Positions 1 to 13,263 of a DNA stretch of 64,000 bases are shown piece by piece. Source of the stretch: Tetrahymena thermophila SB210 (lineage: Eukaryota; Ciliophora; Oligohymenophorea; Hymenostomatida; Tetrahymenidae). Numbering within the stretch: position 1 is the stretch's first letter; every line of letters starts with the position of its first letter. The notes below the pieces were generated by a model that worked only from the letters and a program-made list of their open reading frames with translations, had not been told where the DNA came from and ran no database searches. Location of the stretch: assembly GCF_000189635.1 (NCBI RefSeq), contig NW_002476315.1:127567-191566 (forward strand), written 5' to 3'. The position numbers and the translations under genes were made by a program.

Positions 1-131
1 CTTAATACATCTAAATGAGACAAATAAATTATCTTTAAAATTCTAAATTTTAATTTATTATAATTTACATTTGTAAATTTTATAAAACAAATAAAAAACA
101 AACAAACTAAATAAATAAATAATTTTATCAT

Positions 132-2970
132 TCATGATTATATAAATTCTAGGAATTCGGCATATCTTACTAGGCCGTTATGATCTAAGTCCATTAAATT
201 AAAAAGCAACTTTACACTACTCTGTTTGAGCAAAATATTATAATTTCTAAAAGCTTATGCTAACTCTGCTAGATTAACTTAGCCGTCTTAATTTTCATCT
301 AAAGCATTAAAGATTGAGAATTTCTCAAAATTAGGACTAGATCTCAATTACTGCATTTGTTTCTTTAATATTTTTTCTCTATCTAAAATTTTAGTCATAA
401 TAAATCTAATTTCTCTGCTTTCTTAGGCAGTAATTTCTTAGAGTTCAATAGGTTTATTCTTAAACAACTCTATATAATCATTATCACAGGGCTTAAATAC
501 CTCATTAAATTCATCTTTACTATATTTTTAAATTGCAAAAATTATTAATATTAGATAGATAAAAAAAGAAAGAGATCTTACCTTAAGAAACCGTCTTTGT
601 CTGTTTCAATACGGCTGAAAATCATTCCGATTTCTTAATCGTTAAATTTAATATTTATAGAACTCAAAAGTTCACAGAATTTGGAGAATCTTAAATAGCT
701 TTGACCTTCTGAATCGAATGCCTTGAACAAATTAATAGGAGAAAAAGACAAATTTCTTGCTAGTTGCTTTTTACTGTCTTCTATCTCTTCTTCTATTTCA
801 GTAATTTGTTTTACAATATCTAAGAATTCAACAATGCTCGAAGTAGAGTTTCTTACAAAAGATGAATATTTTGTCTTCATAAACGAATCTGTCTGTCTCA
901 TATAACTGTCATTCATATGAATTGAAGACTATTGGAGTTATTACTATTACTTCATAGGTGAAATAGGAGTTTACAAACGAATATCTTAGGTTTAATATAA
1001 CTGACCTGTTCTTTGCAAATTATCAACTTCTCTTGGAGAAAGATTGATTGTATCTTATTCGTTATTAGTCTTAAAGTTTGTAAATTAAATCTTTGAAGTT
1101 GAATAATCTTAATTAGGAATTCGTGTCATATTATTTAATGTTGTATTTAACTGTTATTGGAACAAATCGCTTTATTCTTTTTTGTAATAAATAGAAGGGT
1201 CTTTGAAAAGTGAAGGTTCGTATTTTTCATTTTTTGTTGGGCTCTTTCTGAAATTTGATAAACTACTACTAAATTAATTTCCATCAGCAGTACTAAAGTT
1301 GTAATTTTATTAAGGGCTGGTAGTAGAGCAATTAGGGCAACCATAAGAATTATTATTAAGAGCAATCTTCTAAGAATTATACTAATACTACTATTATTAT
1401 TACTGATGTGAAGGACTATATAATCTACTTACTTACTGAGTGTAGGACATATTTTGATTGCGATTATTTTAAGGGGAATAATAGCTGGAAGAAATAGATG
1501 AACTGTAATTTGTTTTATCAAAATTCACTTTTTAAGGAGAGTTTCTTATGTAGCTGCTCGAATATGATTAGTTATTATTATAAATCTTAGATGGAGATTC
1601 TCTGAATTTCGAATCGTAAGTGGATCTCTGATACAAAGAATTTTAAGTATGTGCAAATGATTGAGTGTGATTAGGATTAATGGTATCCTCTCTCAAGGAT
1701 TCGTATAATGTATATCTGCTCTAATCTTTTTAAGGGGAGCTACTTCTAGATCTGTTTGTGACTACTACAGAAGTCACCTTCTTATCACTCATATAATTCA
1801 AAAAATCTTTAAATTTTAATCTCTCACTAGACAAGCTAACGTGTTATATCAAAAACTAGAAGTCTTCTTACTAAAATGGCTTACTGCATTCATCCATAAA
1901 CTTTTTTATTCTTAAAAATCATAAAATAAATGATTTACAATTTATTTATTCACTATTTTTATTTTTTTAAATTAATTTTTATTTATCAAATTTATTTTTA
2001 GAGATGACTTGCTATTTTTACTGCTCTTGATAAAATTATCATAAAATCGTTTTTTATTTTATTGAATATTGAATAAATAATTCAGTGAAGCAAGATATTA
2101 AAAAAAATTGTATTGTCTTTTTATTGATTTAAATTATCTTGCTTTTATCTAAGCTGAATCCAATTCAAATCCAATAAAATTTAATTTTCATGGTAAAAAT
2201 TAACAGAAAATAAGATTTTAATTAATCTAGGTCATGTAAAATTAATTTAGACTGGTCTGGCTTGTTGATAGCTTAGAGAGAATAGAAAAAATTTGTAAAT
2301 ACCTTTCAAAAGTTATATTATTTTGATTTTCAGGATCAAGAAGAATCTATAGCTCATAATAATCTAAATTGCTGTCATTTGTTATATCTTTTTTTAGCTT
2401 TTTTATAATTGTGTGTGATTCTATGAGAAGATCAAAGAATTTGGCTAAAGATTATTTTATTTTTTCCCTTTAAGTATTTTAAACTTCCAAACTGCATTCA
2501 ACAACTTGCTTTGGGTGAGACTAGACTAATTGACAAAACCTATTTCATTTATTATTTAAATTTTTTGTACTATTTTAATATCATTTAAGCCAAATATTAC
2601 TCATTATATGATAGCAATGTTTCGTTTTGAGTCCTAAATTGTAAATAATCAGAAATTTCTTTCTCACTTTTATAAAAACTGCTTTGTTTTAAGAAATCAG
2701 AAAGCTCTTTGTTTGTAATGTATTTATTTTTGTTAACATCTACTAAGCAAAAGGCAAAATAAGGTGTGAATCCTACTAACTCAAGTAGATTTCTCCTATA
2801 AGAGCTAATCTTTAAAAAAATAAAATATTTATTAAAAAGGAGATAAACAGGAGATAATCGTGATTTAAGTTGCAATTAAAAAACTATTTTCTGCTTTATA
2901 CCTATCTTTAACGATCTACAATTGATTTCAATAAGCTAGCTATTTAAAGCTAAAGTTTAAACGATTTCAT
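132..2970 (-). CDS. EF-hand calcium-binding protein, multi-exon
   Basis: Read with TAA/TAG as Gln this gives a protein of roughly 730 residues in about five exons. The ATG at 2970 opens a short exon with a helical stretch, followed by a canonical EF-hand loop DVNKNKYITNKE (about 2710-2750), a second hand ending LSYNEFCQLV that is only complete after removing a 61-nt GT-AG intron, and a degenerate hand DPENQNNITFER. The middle (about 900-1790) is rich in Ser, Gln, Asn and Tyr. The C-terminal part holds further loops: ETDKDGFL, DENQDGQVNLAE and DLDHNGLVRYAE. The TGA stop is at 132-134. EF-hands bind Ca2+, so this is probably a Ca2+ sensor or a ciliary/cortical structural protein; no catalytic domain is seen. 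The first exon and exact start are the least certain part; the EF-hand assignment is firm. Confidence 0.8.
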
Positions 2971-5900
2971 TCTAGTTAAGTAAGTCTATATGATTCTAAT
3001 CTTAATACCTTATTTGATTAAAGCTTTATATTATTTAATTAAACTATATTGATTGATTGATATTAAAATTATCAGTAAATAAAATGAGCAAATAAATCTA
3101 ATTGTTTCAAATTTTATTTAACAATAAATAAATAAATTAGTTAATTAATAATTTGCGATGCAAAAGCCTTTAAAAAATAGTAAATAAGCAAATAGGTAAA
3201 ATCTTTAAGAGTTATTAAATTAATTATTCGTTTGCTATTAACTGAACTTTAATAAAAATTTATTGAAATTCCCCATAAACGAAATACTTCTAATTAATTT
3301 CTAATAAATTTAAAATAATTCTACTTCATTTAATTTTATATAAGACATATTTATTCAAAATATTTTTTTTATTTAATAAAAAAACATTTAAATTTAAACT
3401 AATATTTTTTATAATTTTAAAGAAGAAAAAATAAAAAAATAATTCTAATATATTTTTCCAAATAATAAAAATTCTATTTTATTTTGATTGAATTATTTTG
3501 AAGATATAATAGAATTAAAAAAATAAATAAATACATAAAAATTTTAAATAGCTGAAATAAATTTATTTGCTTTAAGAATACTTTCTTGCATTTTGTTAAA
3601 ATTAAAGAATTATATAATTTATATAAAAGCATCTTAATGAAAAATTCAGATTTTCCTCATAAAATATGAAATCGTTAAACAAAAATGAAAAACAAAAAGA
3701 AAGATTTTAAGTAAATTAAAATGAGTAAATTTAATTAAATAAATAAAAAAAATGAGCGTTTAGAATTTAGATGAAATAATTATTATATGATTTCAATGAA
3801 ATTTATTCTTTTAATCTTCAGTATTTGAGTTTATTTATTTGTTTGGTTGTTTGTTTGTTTGTTTATATTTATTTTTCTAATTTTTTCATTTATTTAAATT
3901 TAATTTTTTTTCTGTTAAGATTATTTATTTTTTTGTTAATTTTTTTCTTATTTCTTAAGTTTGTTTGTTTAATTAATTTTTTTATTGTTTTCTAGTTTAT
4001 GGTTGTTTATTTTTTTTATGTTTTTTATATTTTTTTTTTATTTTTAAAATGTTTTTATATTTTTAATTTTTAAGCTATTTTTCTATTTATTTTCATTCTT
4101 GGAGTTTTTAATTTGATTGTCTTGTCTTCGGTTTCTATTTTTTAGGAGTTAATATATCATTCATTTGGGAAAAAGAAATTGCAGAGAGATAATTTGAGGG
4201 AAAAAAGTTTTCTAAAAATATACAAGCTATCTTGAATCATAGTGACATACACTTATCTGCTAATCAATGTTTAGCTTAAACTGCCATCTCAGTGCTTTAT
4301 GATTGACTAACAGATAAGATTGGAATTTCCGCGTAACGCCCAAAAAAAAAGATTTGATGGTTTTAAATAATAATACTATTTAGTATTTTTTTATCTCATT
4401 AAAGAGCTATTTACATTAAACTTAACGATCAAATAAAATTTCAGTCATCAGTTAGATATCAGGTAATGCTCCATTGATACAGCACCTTTAAAAAACTTAA
4501 GGTTAAAAACTTGGGATTCTAGCAATCAGCAAATAATTTAGGGTTTTAAAAACGGTTTATATTAGGTATCAGCATCTACAGATTAATCATTTCCTTTTAT
4601 CCTTCCTCTAACTGAAATTTAATATTTAATCTTTTAATTAATTTTTTTTAAAAACTAAATCAAATTCATGTATTAATTAATACCTAAAAAAATATTGCAA
4701 TAGATTATAATTTATAATTTATTTTAATTCAATTTTTATAATATAAACATGCAAAAATGAATAGAGATAGATAGTGATAAATAAATAAATTTATATTTAA
4801 ATTTTGTTTTTCTGAACATAAATTAATTTATAATAGAATAATTTATTAACAAATAAAAATTTTTTATTTAAAATGGATTCATTTTTTGTTTCAATATATT
4901 TTTTTAATTTACCCAATATTTAATTTCAATTCATTTGATTGACATTTTTTTTGGGAAATTAATTTGTTTGTAATGGATTTATTTTATTTTCAATAGATAT
5001 TTGTTATGGTTAAGATAATTGAAAATTGCTTTTAATTGTGATATATTTTTTATAGATAGGGAATTTAAATTATCAAAGTAAATTTGGAAGAGGGAAATAT
5101 CCCCAAAATTTTGTTTGTTTGATTGTTTGTGATAAAAATAAAAACAAAGTTTATGTTTAATATTAATTTGATATAAGAAAGAAAAAAGTAGGTGTCAAAT
5201 CCTATAAATTAAATAATTAAATAACTTTGATAAAAATTATAATTAAAAAAAATAAGAAAAACTTTTTTCTTGCCTATCGAATCTGAATACTAAGTTTTTT
5301 AAAATTTAAATCGCCTTCCACTAAGTTTTTTACTATTAAATTTCTTAGGGATGTAGAACGCACCATTTTACAGCTTTCAAGTGCATTTTCTCATCCTAAT
5401 AATAAGAAAAATTCAGACAATTTCGATAGCGAAAAAAAAATAAATTACATTCACATAAATGCAAAAAAAAGTGAATGAGGTGTGTCAAAAAAATATAAAT
5501 ATAAAAAAATAAAATGCTCATTTGGTTTTCTTTCCAATTATTTTTTAAAATTATAAAAGTATTTTTTAAAAACAACAATAGCTTGCTCAATAGATGCAGA
5601 AATACATACTAAAGACTTATTGATTGACTTTTATAAATTCCCAGCGAAGATCAGCCTAACTATACAATTAAATATTTAAAAACAAACAAAAATAAATAAA
5701 AATTAAATAAAAATAAAAAAATAAATAAATAATAAAAATTAAATATAAAAATAAATAAAATTAAATAGATAAAAAAAATCAAATAAAAATAAATAAACAG
5801 ATAAATAAAAACAATTATAAATAAAAAAACATGTACGTACGCACTTTCCAATAATTTTTTATAAACCTAATAATTTAAGATTCCTATCTATTGATTGTAT

Positions 5901-6961
5901 GAATTTTTTTATAAAAAAACTAATTAATTTTTTAGCGATTTTTTTACTAAAGAAAATAATACTATTTAGTTTAAGAATTTATATCTGGGTTTTTTGTTAT
6001 TTTAATTGTGTTGGCTCATAAATATGATTTACTAAATTTACTTTACATTTATAATTAAATATAATTAAATAATGAATAAAAACTATTTTTACAAACTTTT
6101 TTACATAGTAAAAAAGAATATTCTAATTAATTACCAAAATATTGAATTTTAATATTTATTTGTAAAAGTTTGAATATTTATTTACATCATGAATTTGAGT
6201 ATAAAAAACTACCATTATTTTAGGGTCAATTTAATTTTACAATAAATTGGTATTTTATTTTATATTTATTTTTTTATAAATATTTGTTTAATAAAATAAT
6301 TAAAAATCAAAGAGAATAGAGAAGAAATAATTTATTGGCTAGTTTAGTAAATAATTTATATTTATTTTTATATTTGATACATTTAAAAAGATAATTTGAA
6401 GGATTTTACAATTTAAATTAGATTTAAAAGAGTAAATTATATTATTATCTCATCAATAGGTTAATAATTATTTATTTATTTAGTTTATTTTTATTTAGTT
6501 TAAATAAAAAAAACTTATAGTATTTTATATAAGATTGTTTTTAATTATTTAATTAATTTACATAATTTTAATATTTATTTTTTTTTTGTTGGTTTCGTAA
6601 GAAAAGTAAATAAAGTTATTGGCTTACTTTATGAAAGTTTTTTTGTAGGTTTTAATTATTGATTTTTTAATTAAAAAAACCTAACAGTTAGTTATCTAAG
6701 AGAAAACCTATTTTTAGATTAACTTGCAATAATTGCAAATTGAGAGCCAGATAGTAACAGAGAAACATTTGAAGATTATTCAAATTTTTGCAATTTGTTT
6801 GTATTTTTAGTTTTTTGATTGGTTAATTAATTATAAAAAGGGGTCTATTTCTACTCTGCTCTATCTTTTAGGCTGTACATGAAAATAAATTAGCTAATTT
6901 TTGCTAGAGTTAAGCAAAACCCCTTTGATACAAAAAAATAATTATAAACTAATACACTCTT
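2971..6961. other. Intergenic A+T-rich DNA
   Basis: No coding region is supported on either strand under the ciliate code. The stretch is made of T-rich and A-rich runs, including an (AAAT)n-like low-complexity block at about 5680-5830 whose apparent open frame is compositional. The one part with mixed composition and secondary-structure potential is about 4140-4390, listed separately. Confidence 0.6.
4252..4318. repeat. Inverted repeat in a compositionally distinct island, possible structured RNA
   Basis: A 17-nt arm at 4252-4268 (cttatctgctaatcaat) pairs with 4302-4318 (attgactaacagataag) at 15 of 17 positions around a 33-nt loop. The surrounding 4140-4360 is richer in G and C than the flanks, has no plausible coding frame and is followed by a run of seven T at about 4385. 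A non-coding RNA gene is possible, but no known family (snRNA, SRP RNA, telomerase RNA, tRNA) was recognised. Confidence 0.35.
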
Positions 6962-8611
6962 TCAAAGAGTCAGAATATTTCTCCTCTTGTTCCTAAGAGT
7001 TTTTAAACGTTTAATTTAGCCCTTTTGCTAGCTTTTAAGTCTTTTCTGTAAATTAAAATAATATTAGTATTCTTCTTTTTCTGTCTCTAAAGTCTGATAA
7101 ACTTAATTCATATCATAATTTGCTTCAACAATTATGTTCGCAGCTTGTTCTTAAGTAATGTAATAGCCGAATGTTTAATGTAAATACTGCATTAATTTAT
7201 CAAATTCCTCTACATCAACTTTTGAATGATCGTATTATAATTTGTATAGCCTGGGACAATATCCAGGTATAATATCAGGAATTACTGCTTGGTATTCATT
7301 TCCTACGTAATTTTCTATTTCTGGATTTTGTAAGTAGTACTTTCTTTCTTATTGGTTTGTTGCTGCACTTTATTCTTTCAATTATTAATTCAAAGAATTA
7401 GCAAAATCTTTTTTGTCTTCTTTAGCTCCCATATTACCCTAAATGCTGAATCTATGCGATTACTTTTAGGTTTTATGGATATTCAAAAAGTAGTTCTAGT
7501 TTTAATCGGGCTCATTTAGGCTGCGCTTTTATTTCTCAACAATTGGCTACTTTAATGGGTCTTTTTTGATACTCTTTTTAAGAATAAGATTCGACTAATG
7601 TATGAAGTCTCTACTTAAATTCTTATTGCCTTACTTTGCTTATTCCAAACAGTGAAGTTTTTGATCATGCTCAATCTAAATTTGATTCTCATTGTCGCTT
7701 TCATAAGAACTTGGTTCGTTATAATTGCTGTAATATTAATTTTCACGAGATTTATTTAAACCAATTTGTTTCTCTATATTCATTTATCTTTATTGTGACA
7801 CGTTGCTTATTTGTCTAACTGGACTTGTAATTTAACCTTCAACAAAGTCTCTTTACTTTTTTTCTCCTATGCATTTAGAATTATTTGTTGTAGATAGCAA
7901 TAATGTTTATAGGTATTCAAGGGTATGGTTTTAATTAACCTTTTATTTTTTCTTATCTTAATCGCCGTTTTATGTATCTATTACAATATTTTAACTATTT
8001 ATACTTACTTACGAGGTACTTTTGAGATTAGATAGCGAATCCTCTAACTCTTCTAATTATCCACACTAATCAAGCACCTTTGAATGAAAATTTATATTCT
8101 ACTTTTGCTATTAAGGCTTTTACATTTTGCAAGTTGATGAAGTACTGCTAGAATATTAACCACTTATCTATTCATAATTCTCACTTGAAGTTTCACTATC
8201 ATATTTATTTTAGTGCACATAAAAGCAATTTGCCTATTTAAATGTCCTTCTTGTTGTTGTAAAACGTGTAACAGAGTTATCAGAGTCCGCCTTACTACTT
8301 GCATTAAAGGGCTAAGTAAATTTACTATTGTTATTGTTAAATCTCAGTGAATATGATGAAGATTCCTTCTATAACCCAGATAATGACGAAATCCCCAAAT
8401 CAGTTTGAACTTCAACTGTGTTTTAAGAAGGTGAAGTTAGAGTGTGCTTCTGTTAAGGTAAAGGTTCAGGATTTTTACTTGAATGGTTCTGATTATTTCT
8501 TCTTCTGCGAATAGAAGGAGGCTATGTTAGTTACTTTAATTCTTTCAAGCAGCGATAAATTTTCTATGTAGTTTTAGAAGCTGCTTGCTCTTGTTGGTCA
8601 TTGTGATACAT
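6962..8611 (-). CDS. ELM2-like domain protein, single exon
   Basis: A single uninterrupted frame of 550 codons (549 residues) with many TAA/TAG Gln codons. The ATG at 8611 is the first one after in-frame TGA codons, so the start is well fixed; the stop is TGA at 6962-6964. The first two thirds are low-complexity, rich in Ser, Asn, Gln and Lys. Near residue 435 the motif VGNEYQAVIPDIIPG matches the hallmark of ELM2 domains (G..YQA.IP). The following segment, with FGYYITQEQAANIIVEANYD, resembles the helical second half of ELM2. A basic tail closes the protein. ELM2 proteins (MTA1, MIER, CoREST relatives) recruit histone deacetylases; a chromatin role is therefore inferred. No SANT domain follows, which is unusual for that group. 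The domain call is by motif only. Confidence 0.6.
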
Positions 8612-9660
8612 GCTTCCAGATCAGTATCACTTTCTTTTATTTGTGTGAGCTTCTATTAAGAAATAAAATCGTCAAATAGTTAATTTAATCAGTTGATTAT
8701 CAATTATAATGTTTTTATGCAGCGGGAAAAAGACAGAGAGTATTTCTTTAAGTTAATAAATATAATAAATTAATTCTTTTTACTCTGCAATTGTTAATAA
8801 TTTCCTGCTAATTCTTTATAAACTCTAATTTTCCTGACATAAGCTTGAAGGTAATTTTATATTCTTGCTTCTGCGTTTTAAATATTTTTTTACCAACCAC
8901 TCTACTCTATTTGCTGTCAGAAAATTGCTAACATTGTCCAAGCTTTCCTGAGGAACTTTTTACTTAAATTAATTGAATAGTTTTAGGCCTGCTATTGTAT
9001 TAAAAACCATACAAAATCATTCAATCTTCTTAAATTGATTTATTAAACCTCAATACTGAAATCTTATCATGTTTTTTATAATAATTAATAAATTAAAATT
9101 ATTTTATAATAAATATAATTTAAACAAAATTATATCAAAATTTTATTTTGAATATATCTAAATATTTTATTTCTTTATTTATTATTTGATATACTAGTAA
9201 TTGAAATTTAAAAATATATATATCCGTTTCTTGAAATTAATTCTAAATAAGCTAATCAAAAAATTAAATACATTTTAAAAAATTAAAAACATTTTTATGT
9301 TTCATAAAATAGAAATTTTTTAAAAATACTCTAAATTGAATAATTCTTTTATATAAAATTATTTATTTTCAAAAATGAAATTTTTAATATATTTTAATTT
9401 ATTTTATAAAGTACTCATAAATAATATCAACAAATACTTGATGCTTTGTTATTTATTTATTTAATCTGTTTTTGATTTTTAAAATTTGAAAATAAATGGC
9501 ACAAATATAATAAATTTTTTAACTGAATATGAGAGAGTGTGATTTGAAGAAATCATAAGAAGTAAATTACGAAATATGCATTAGCTTAAAATCTTATAAA
9601 TGAAAAAGACTAATAAAATGTTTATTAAATTTTTAAAGAGTTTGTTCAAAATTAAGTTTT
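8612..9660. other. Intergenic A+T-rich DNA
   Basis: Contains the presumed 5' region of the ELM2-like gene and the 3' region of the thiolase gene. No coding frame or RNA gene is supported. Confidence 0.55.
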
Positions 9661-11653
9661 TCAGAGTTATTCGTTGACAATGACGGAGGCAGCACCCATA
9701 CCAGTACCAATGCACATAGAGGTGACACCAATCTTAGCCTTTTATCTCTTTAATTCAGGGATTAAGGTGGCAATTTAACGAGCACCAGTGCAACCCAAGG
9801 GGTGACCTAAGGCAATAGCACCACCCTTAGGATTGACCTTCTTAGCATCAATACCTAACTTAGTGATGGAGTAGTAAGCTTGAGAAGCGAAGGCTTCGTT
9901 AATTTCATAGACATCAACATCGTTGACGGTGATGTTAGCCTTCTTTAAAGCTTCAGGGATAGCGAAAGCGGGACCAATACCTTTTATTATTAAATTATAT
10001 TAGTAAATATTTATATTAAGTAATTAGTTATATTTATATTCTCTTAGAGTGTTTAGAATTGTAATTTGTATAGATGTTGATAGTTTTTTGATGAATTATT
10101 TTTATTTATCGGAGTAAAATTTTGCATTGAGAATTGATTGAGATATTTGGTTAGTTAACTTTTATTATTAAATGGAATTTCTAAAATCTTTCTTTTATTA
10201 AAATTTAATGTTCTTTTGTTCTGATTATTTAAATATTGCGTGTTATAATAATTTGATAATTATCTGATATCGAAATATCTTTAATTTATTTGATTATTTT
10301 CATGATTAAACAAATTTATTAAAATTTGAGTAACAATAAAATTTTCAATATTCAATCATGTCTGTATATGTTTTAAACTGTTTGCATTCAATTTTTTCCC
10401 TTAAACAACTCTATTTTTAATGGGGCTTTATATATTAATGCTAAATTTTATTGCTCATTCAAAGTTGGTGGCAGTGGGTTGAAGCTTTATTGCATTTTAA
10501 ATTCTAAATTTATTTCTAAATTTCATTTTTTATTTTCACTCTGATGAAAAATTGTTTGTTAAAATTTTTAAATTTTAAGAAGTGAAGCTTACCCATAACC
10601 TCAGGGGGGACACCAGCAACAGCGTATGAGGCGAACTTGGCAAGGATGGGCATGCCGAGCTTTTCAGCAACAGATCTTCTGGCTAATAAGACACCAGCAG
10701 CACCTTCAGTGACCTATTTTGTATAAGTAGATAAAATTTAAAATATTGTTTCGGAAAGGAGATATTTAAAATGAGAAAAATTCATTTTTCATATTAAAAG
10801 CTCTAAAAATATCAAAGGAAGTTAAACTAATGTAATGATGAATTACCTAAGAGGCGTTACCAGCAGTGGTAGAACCACCAGTTGGCTTGAAGGCAGGCTT
10901 GAGCTTGGAAAGACCTTCGAAGGTGGTTTCCTTTCTGATACCATCGTCCTTGGTGACGGTGACTTCCTTTTCGTTACCTTCCTTATCCTTGACAATAGTG
11001 TGGACGGGGACGATTTCTTCGTTGAAGAGACCTTATTCTTGGGCGAGGGCAGCCTTTCTGTGGGATTCAACTGCGAATCTGTCTTGGATTTCTCTGGAAA
11101 TGTTGTATGCTTCAGCAACGTTTTCAGAAGTGACACCCATGGGAATAATGCAGTTTCTGGCCTTATCGTGTTCGAAGACGGCGTCTGAGAGCTTTTCAGG
11201 GTCAACAGACTTGTTCATGTCATACATGGACATATTTTCAACACCAGCACCAATACCGATGTCAATGACACCCATCTTGATCTTGGAAGCAATAGTAGCA
11301 CAAGCTTCAAGACCAGAAGAGCACAATCTGTTGATGGAGACGACGCAGGTGGTATCAGGGAAACCAGCTAAGTAAGCAGACATTCTTCCTTGGAAGAGAC
11401 CAGCACCGATTTGTAAGACGTTACCAACGGTGATATCTTGGACATCCTTGTGTTCAATCTTACCTCTCTTGATTAATTCAGTGAAGACGGGCTTGAGCAT
11501 AAGTTCGGGAGCAGTGTCCTTCATTAAACCTCTGTTGGCCTTGGTTAAGGGGGTTCTGACGGCGGCGCAGATAACGACATCATCAGGGGACTTAGTGGTG
11601 AGGGAGACTTCGTTAGCCTTAACTTAAGAGCAAATATTGCTGATTCTATCCAT
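9661..11653 (-). CDS. 3-ketoacyl-CoA thiolase (acetyl-CoA acyltransferase), peroxisomal type
   Basis: Three exons (11653-10847, 10713-10593, 9980-9661) join in phase to 415 residues, the usual family length. Thiolases cleave 3-ketoacyl-CoA with CoA, releasing acetyl-CoA, in the last step of beta-oxidation. The nucleophile is Cys111 in NRLCSSGLEA; NEAFA, His369 in GGAIALGHPLGCTG and Cys399 in CIGTGMGA complete the active site. The N-terminus MDRISNICSQV fits a PTS2-like peroxisomal signal (R-I-x2-I-x2-Q-hydrophobic), apart from a Cys at one position where small or Leu residues are usual; its Gln is encoded by TAA. The frame does not stop at TAA near 9667 but continues to TGA, giving a C-terminus -NEQL. 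Codon use is strongly biased and GC-richer than all neighbours, which suggests high expression. The second intron is about 610 nt. Function is firm; location is inferred. Confidence 0.95.
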
Positions 11654-13263
11654 TTTAAATGTTTGTTTGCTTTTATTAAATTTAAGTAGGTGTTTATGCT
11701 ATTTTATTTTTTAATTTTTTATTATGAAAATTTTGGAATGAAGAAAACAACCTTTAAGAAAGAGTAGTGTTTTATCTGGAATATGTAGACGTAAAGAATA
11801 TTTTGATTAGATAATTGTGAAAGAACCAGCTGATGCAATATGCGAAACTACTTGTTATTACGATTAAATTGATAATATTGACGCATTTAGCGTAATATAT
11901 CTCTTCATCGAAGAATTCAATTTGTCATTCTAAAATTGTCAAATCGAATAATATTATTTATTTATTTCTAAATTGAATGTTTACAAGCAACTATCCTAAA
12001 TTGATTGATCTATTGATCAGCCACATTAATTTTCAATTACTTTTCCAAGTAATTTCCATCTTTGTTTTAAATTGGTTTACACCTTGAAAGTATCTTTTCT
12101 GTTGAAAGAAAATTTCTATTCTTTCTCTTTTAAGAAAGAAACCAATTCAAAAATTCAATCAATCAATCAATCATTCACTAACGAACTCTATTCTAATTGA
12201 ATTTAAAAACAAATTCATTCATTAATTAATTAACTTTTATTATTTTTGTGATGGAAGGGCATTCATTACAAAAAGATATTCTATTAATCTCCCCCCTTTT
12301 ACATTATTGCATTACTTGAAACTTTAAAAGAAATTAAATTTTTTAAAACAATTACAATATATTAAAATTAAACCCTTTTTTAAATTACTGCAAAAGAAAT
12401 GCTTACTTTTAAAAAAAATATTATAAGAATTTCGTTGAGTAGACATAAATTTAAACTATAGATTTTGAAATTTAAGATATGTCTTGGTTTTTCAAGACTA
12501 TGCTTAACCAGCAAAGCAAAAAATTTAGCTTTAATTGCTTTCTGTTTAGGTCGTTTAAAGTTTGCTTTTACTCATTCTAAGAGTTTAATTCTTTGATTAA
12601 ATAATTAAAAAGTGAAATAATTTGATTAATTCACCAAAATTAGATACAATTACTCTAGATTATTCTTAAAAACTCATCAATTTGTAATATTTGTATATTT
12701 GTTAGATATTATTCAGTGCATTTATAAAATCAAAGAAAATGTGTCGTTTTTTAAGTTGTAAAAGAATATGCTTATTATACTTATGCAAACACCTTATAAA
12801 AATACCAAAAATTTGTTCAACAACATCAATTATGTATGTAATAATATATCATTTGGAATTAGAAAGTTTTTAAATTGTGGAAAATGTTCATCGAATATGA
12901 AAATTAAGTATGAAAAAATGGAAACACAAAACGATTTGAATGAGAGTTGCAAATAAAAAAATAGTTATTGAGAGATGATATCAGGAACGATTAAAAATAT
13001 ATAGATATTATGGATTATGAACAGAAAGAAATTTATTGATTTATATTCATATGCAAACAATTATCTAATCTGGTCAGCAAAGTACGTGATTTTTTAATTA
13101 TTTGTTTATTACAATTATTCTAAAATCTTACTTATTTTTATATTTTCTTTATGTAACATCAATTTATCTATTCAATTTACTATGTATTTTTATTTTTACT
13201 ATTTTTATGATTTCTTGTTTGTTTATGGCGTCATAAACCTTTAACTACTAAATTAATTTTCAT
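11654..13263. other. Intergenic region with two small open frames of doubtful status
   Basis: Upstream sequence of the thiolase gene, including a (CAAT)n tract near 12155. Two short frames exist on the + strand: one of about 48 codons starting near 12480, and 12768-12971 (67 residues under the ciliate code, with a CxxC pair NCGKC). Neither shows a recognisable domain, and they could be chance frames or exons of one unrecognised small gene. I do not call a gene here. Confidence 0.35.

Noticed and set aside
4383..4390. Short hairpin plus T-run as a bacterial-type terminator
   Set aside because: The organism is a ciliate; a chance A+T-rich palindrome before a T-run has no such meaning here.
5396..5851. 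Minus-strand frames rich in Phe, Ile, Leu and Tyr
   Set aside because: Produced by A-rich low-complexity DNA read in reverse; no Met context, no conserved pattern.
10835..11375. Plus-strand open frames of 117 and 169 codons, and a 120-codon minus-strand frame, in the thiolase region
   Set aside because: They are shadows of thiolase exon 1; the GC-richer, codon-biased exon leaves other frames open. The thiolase frame has full family motifs.
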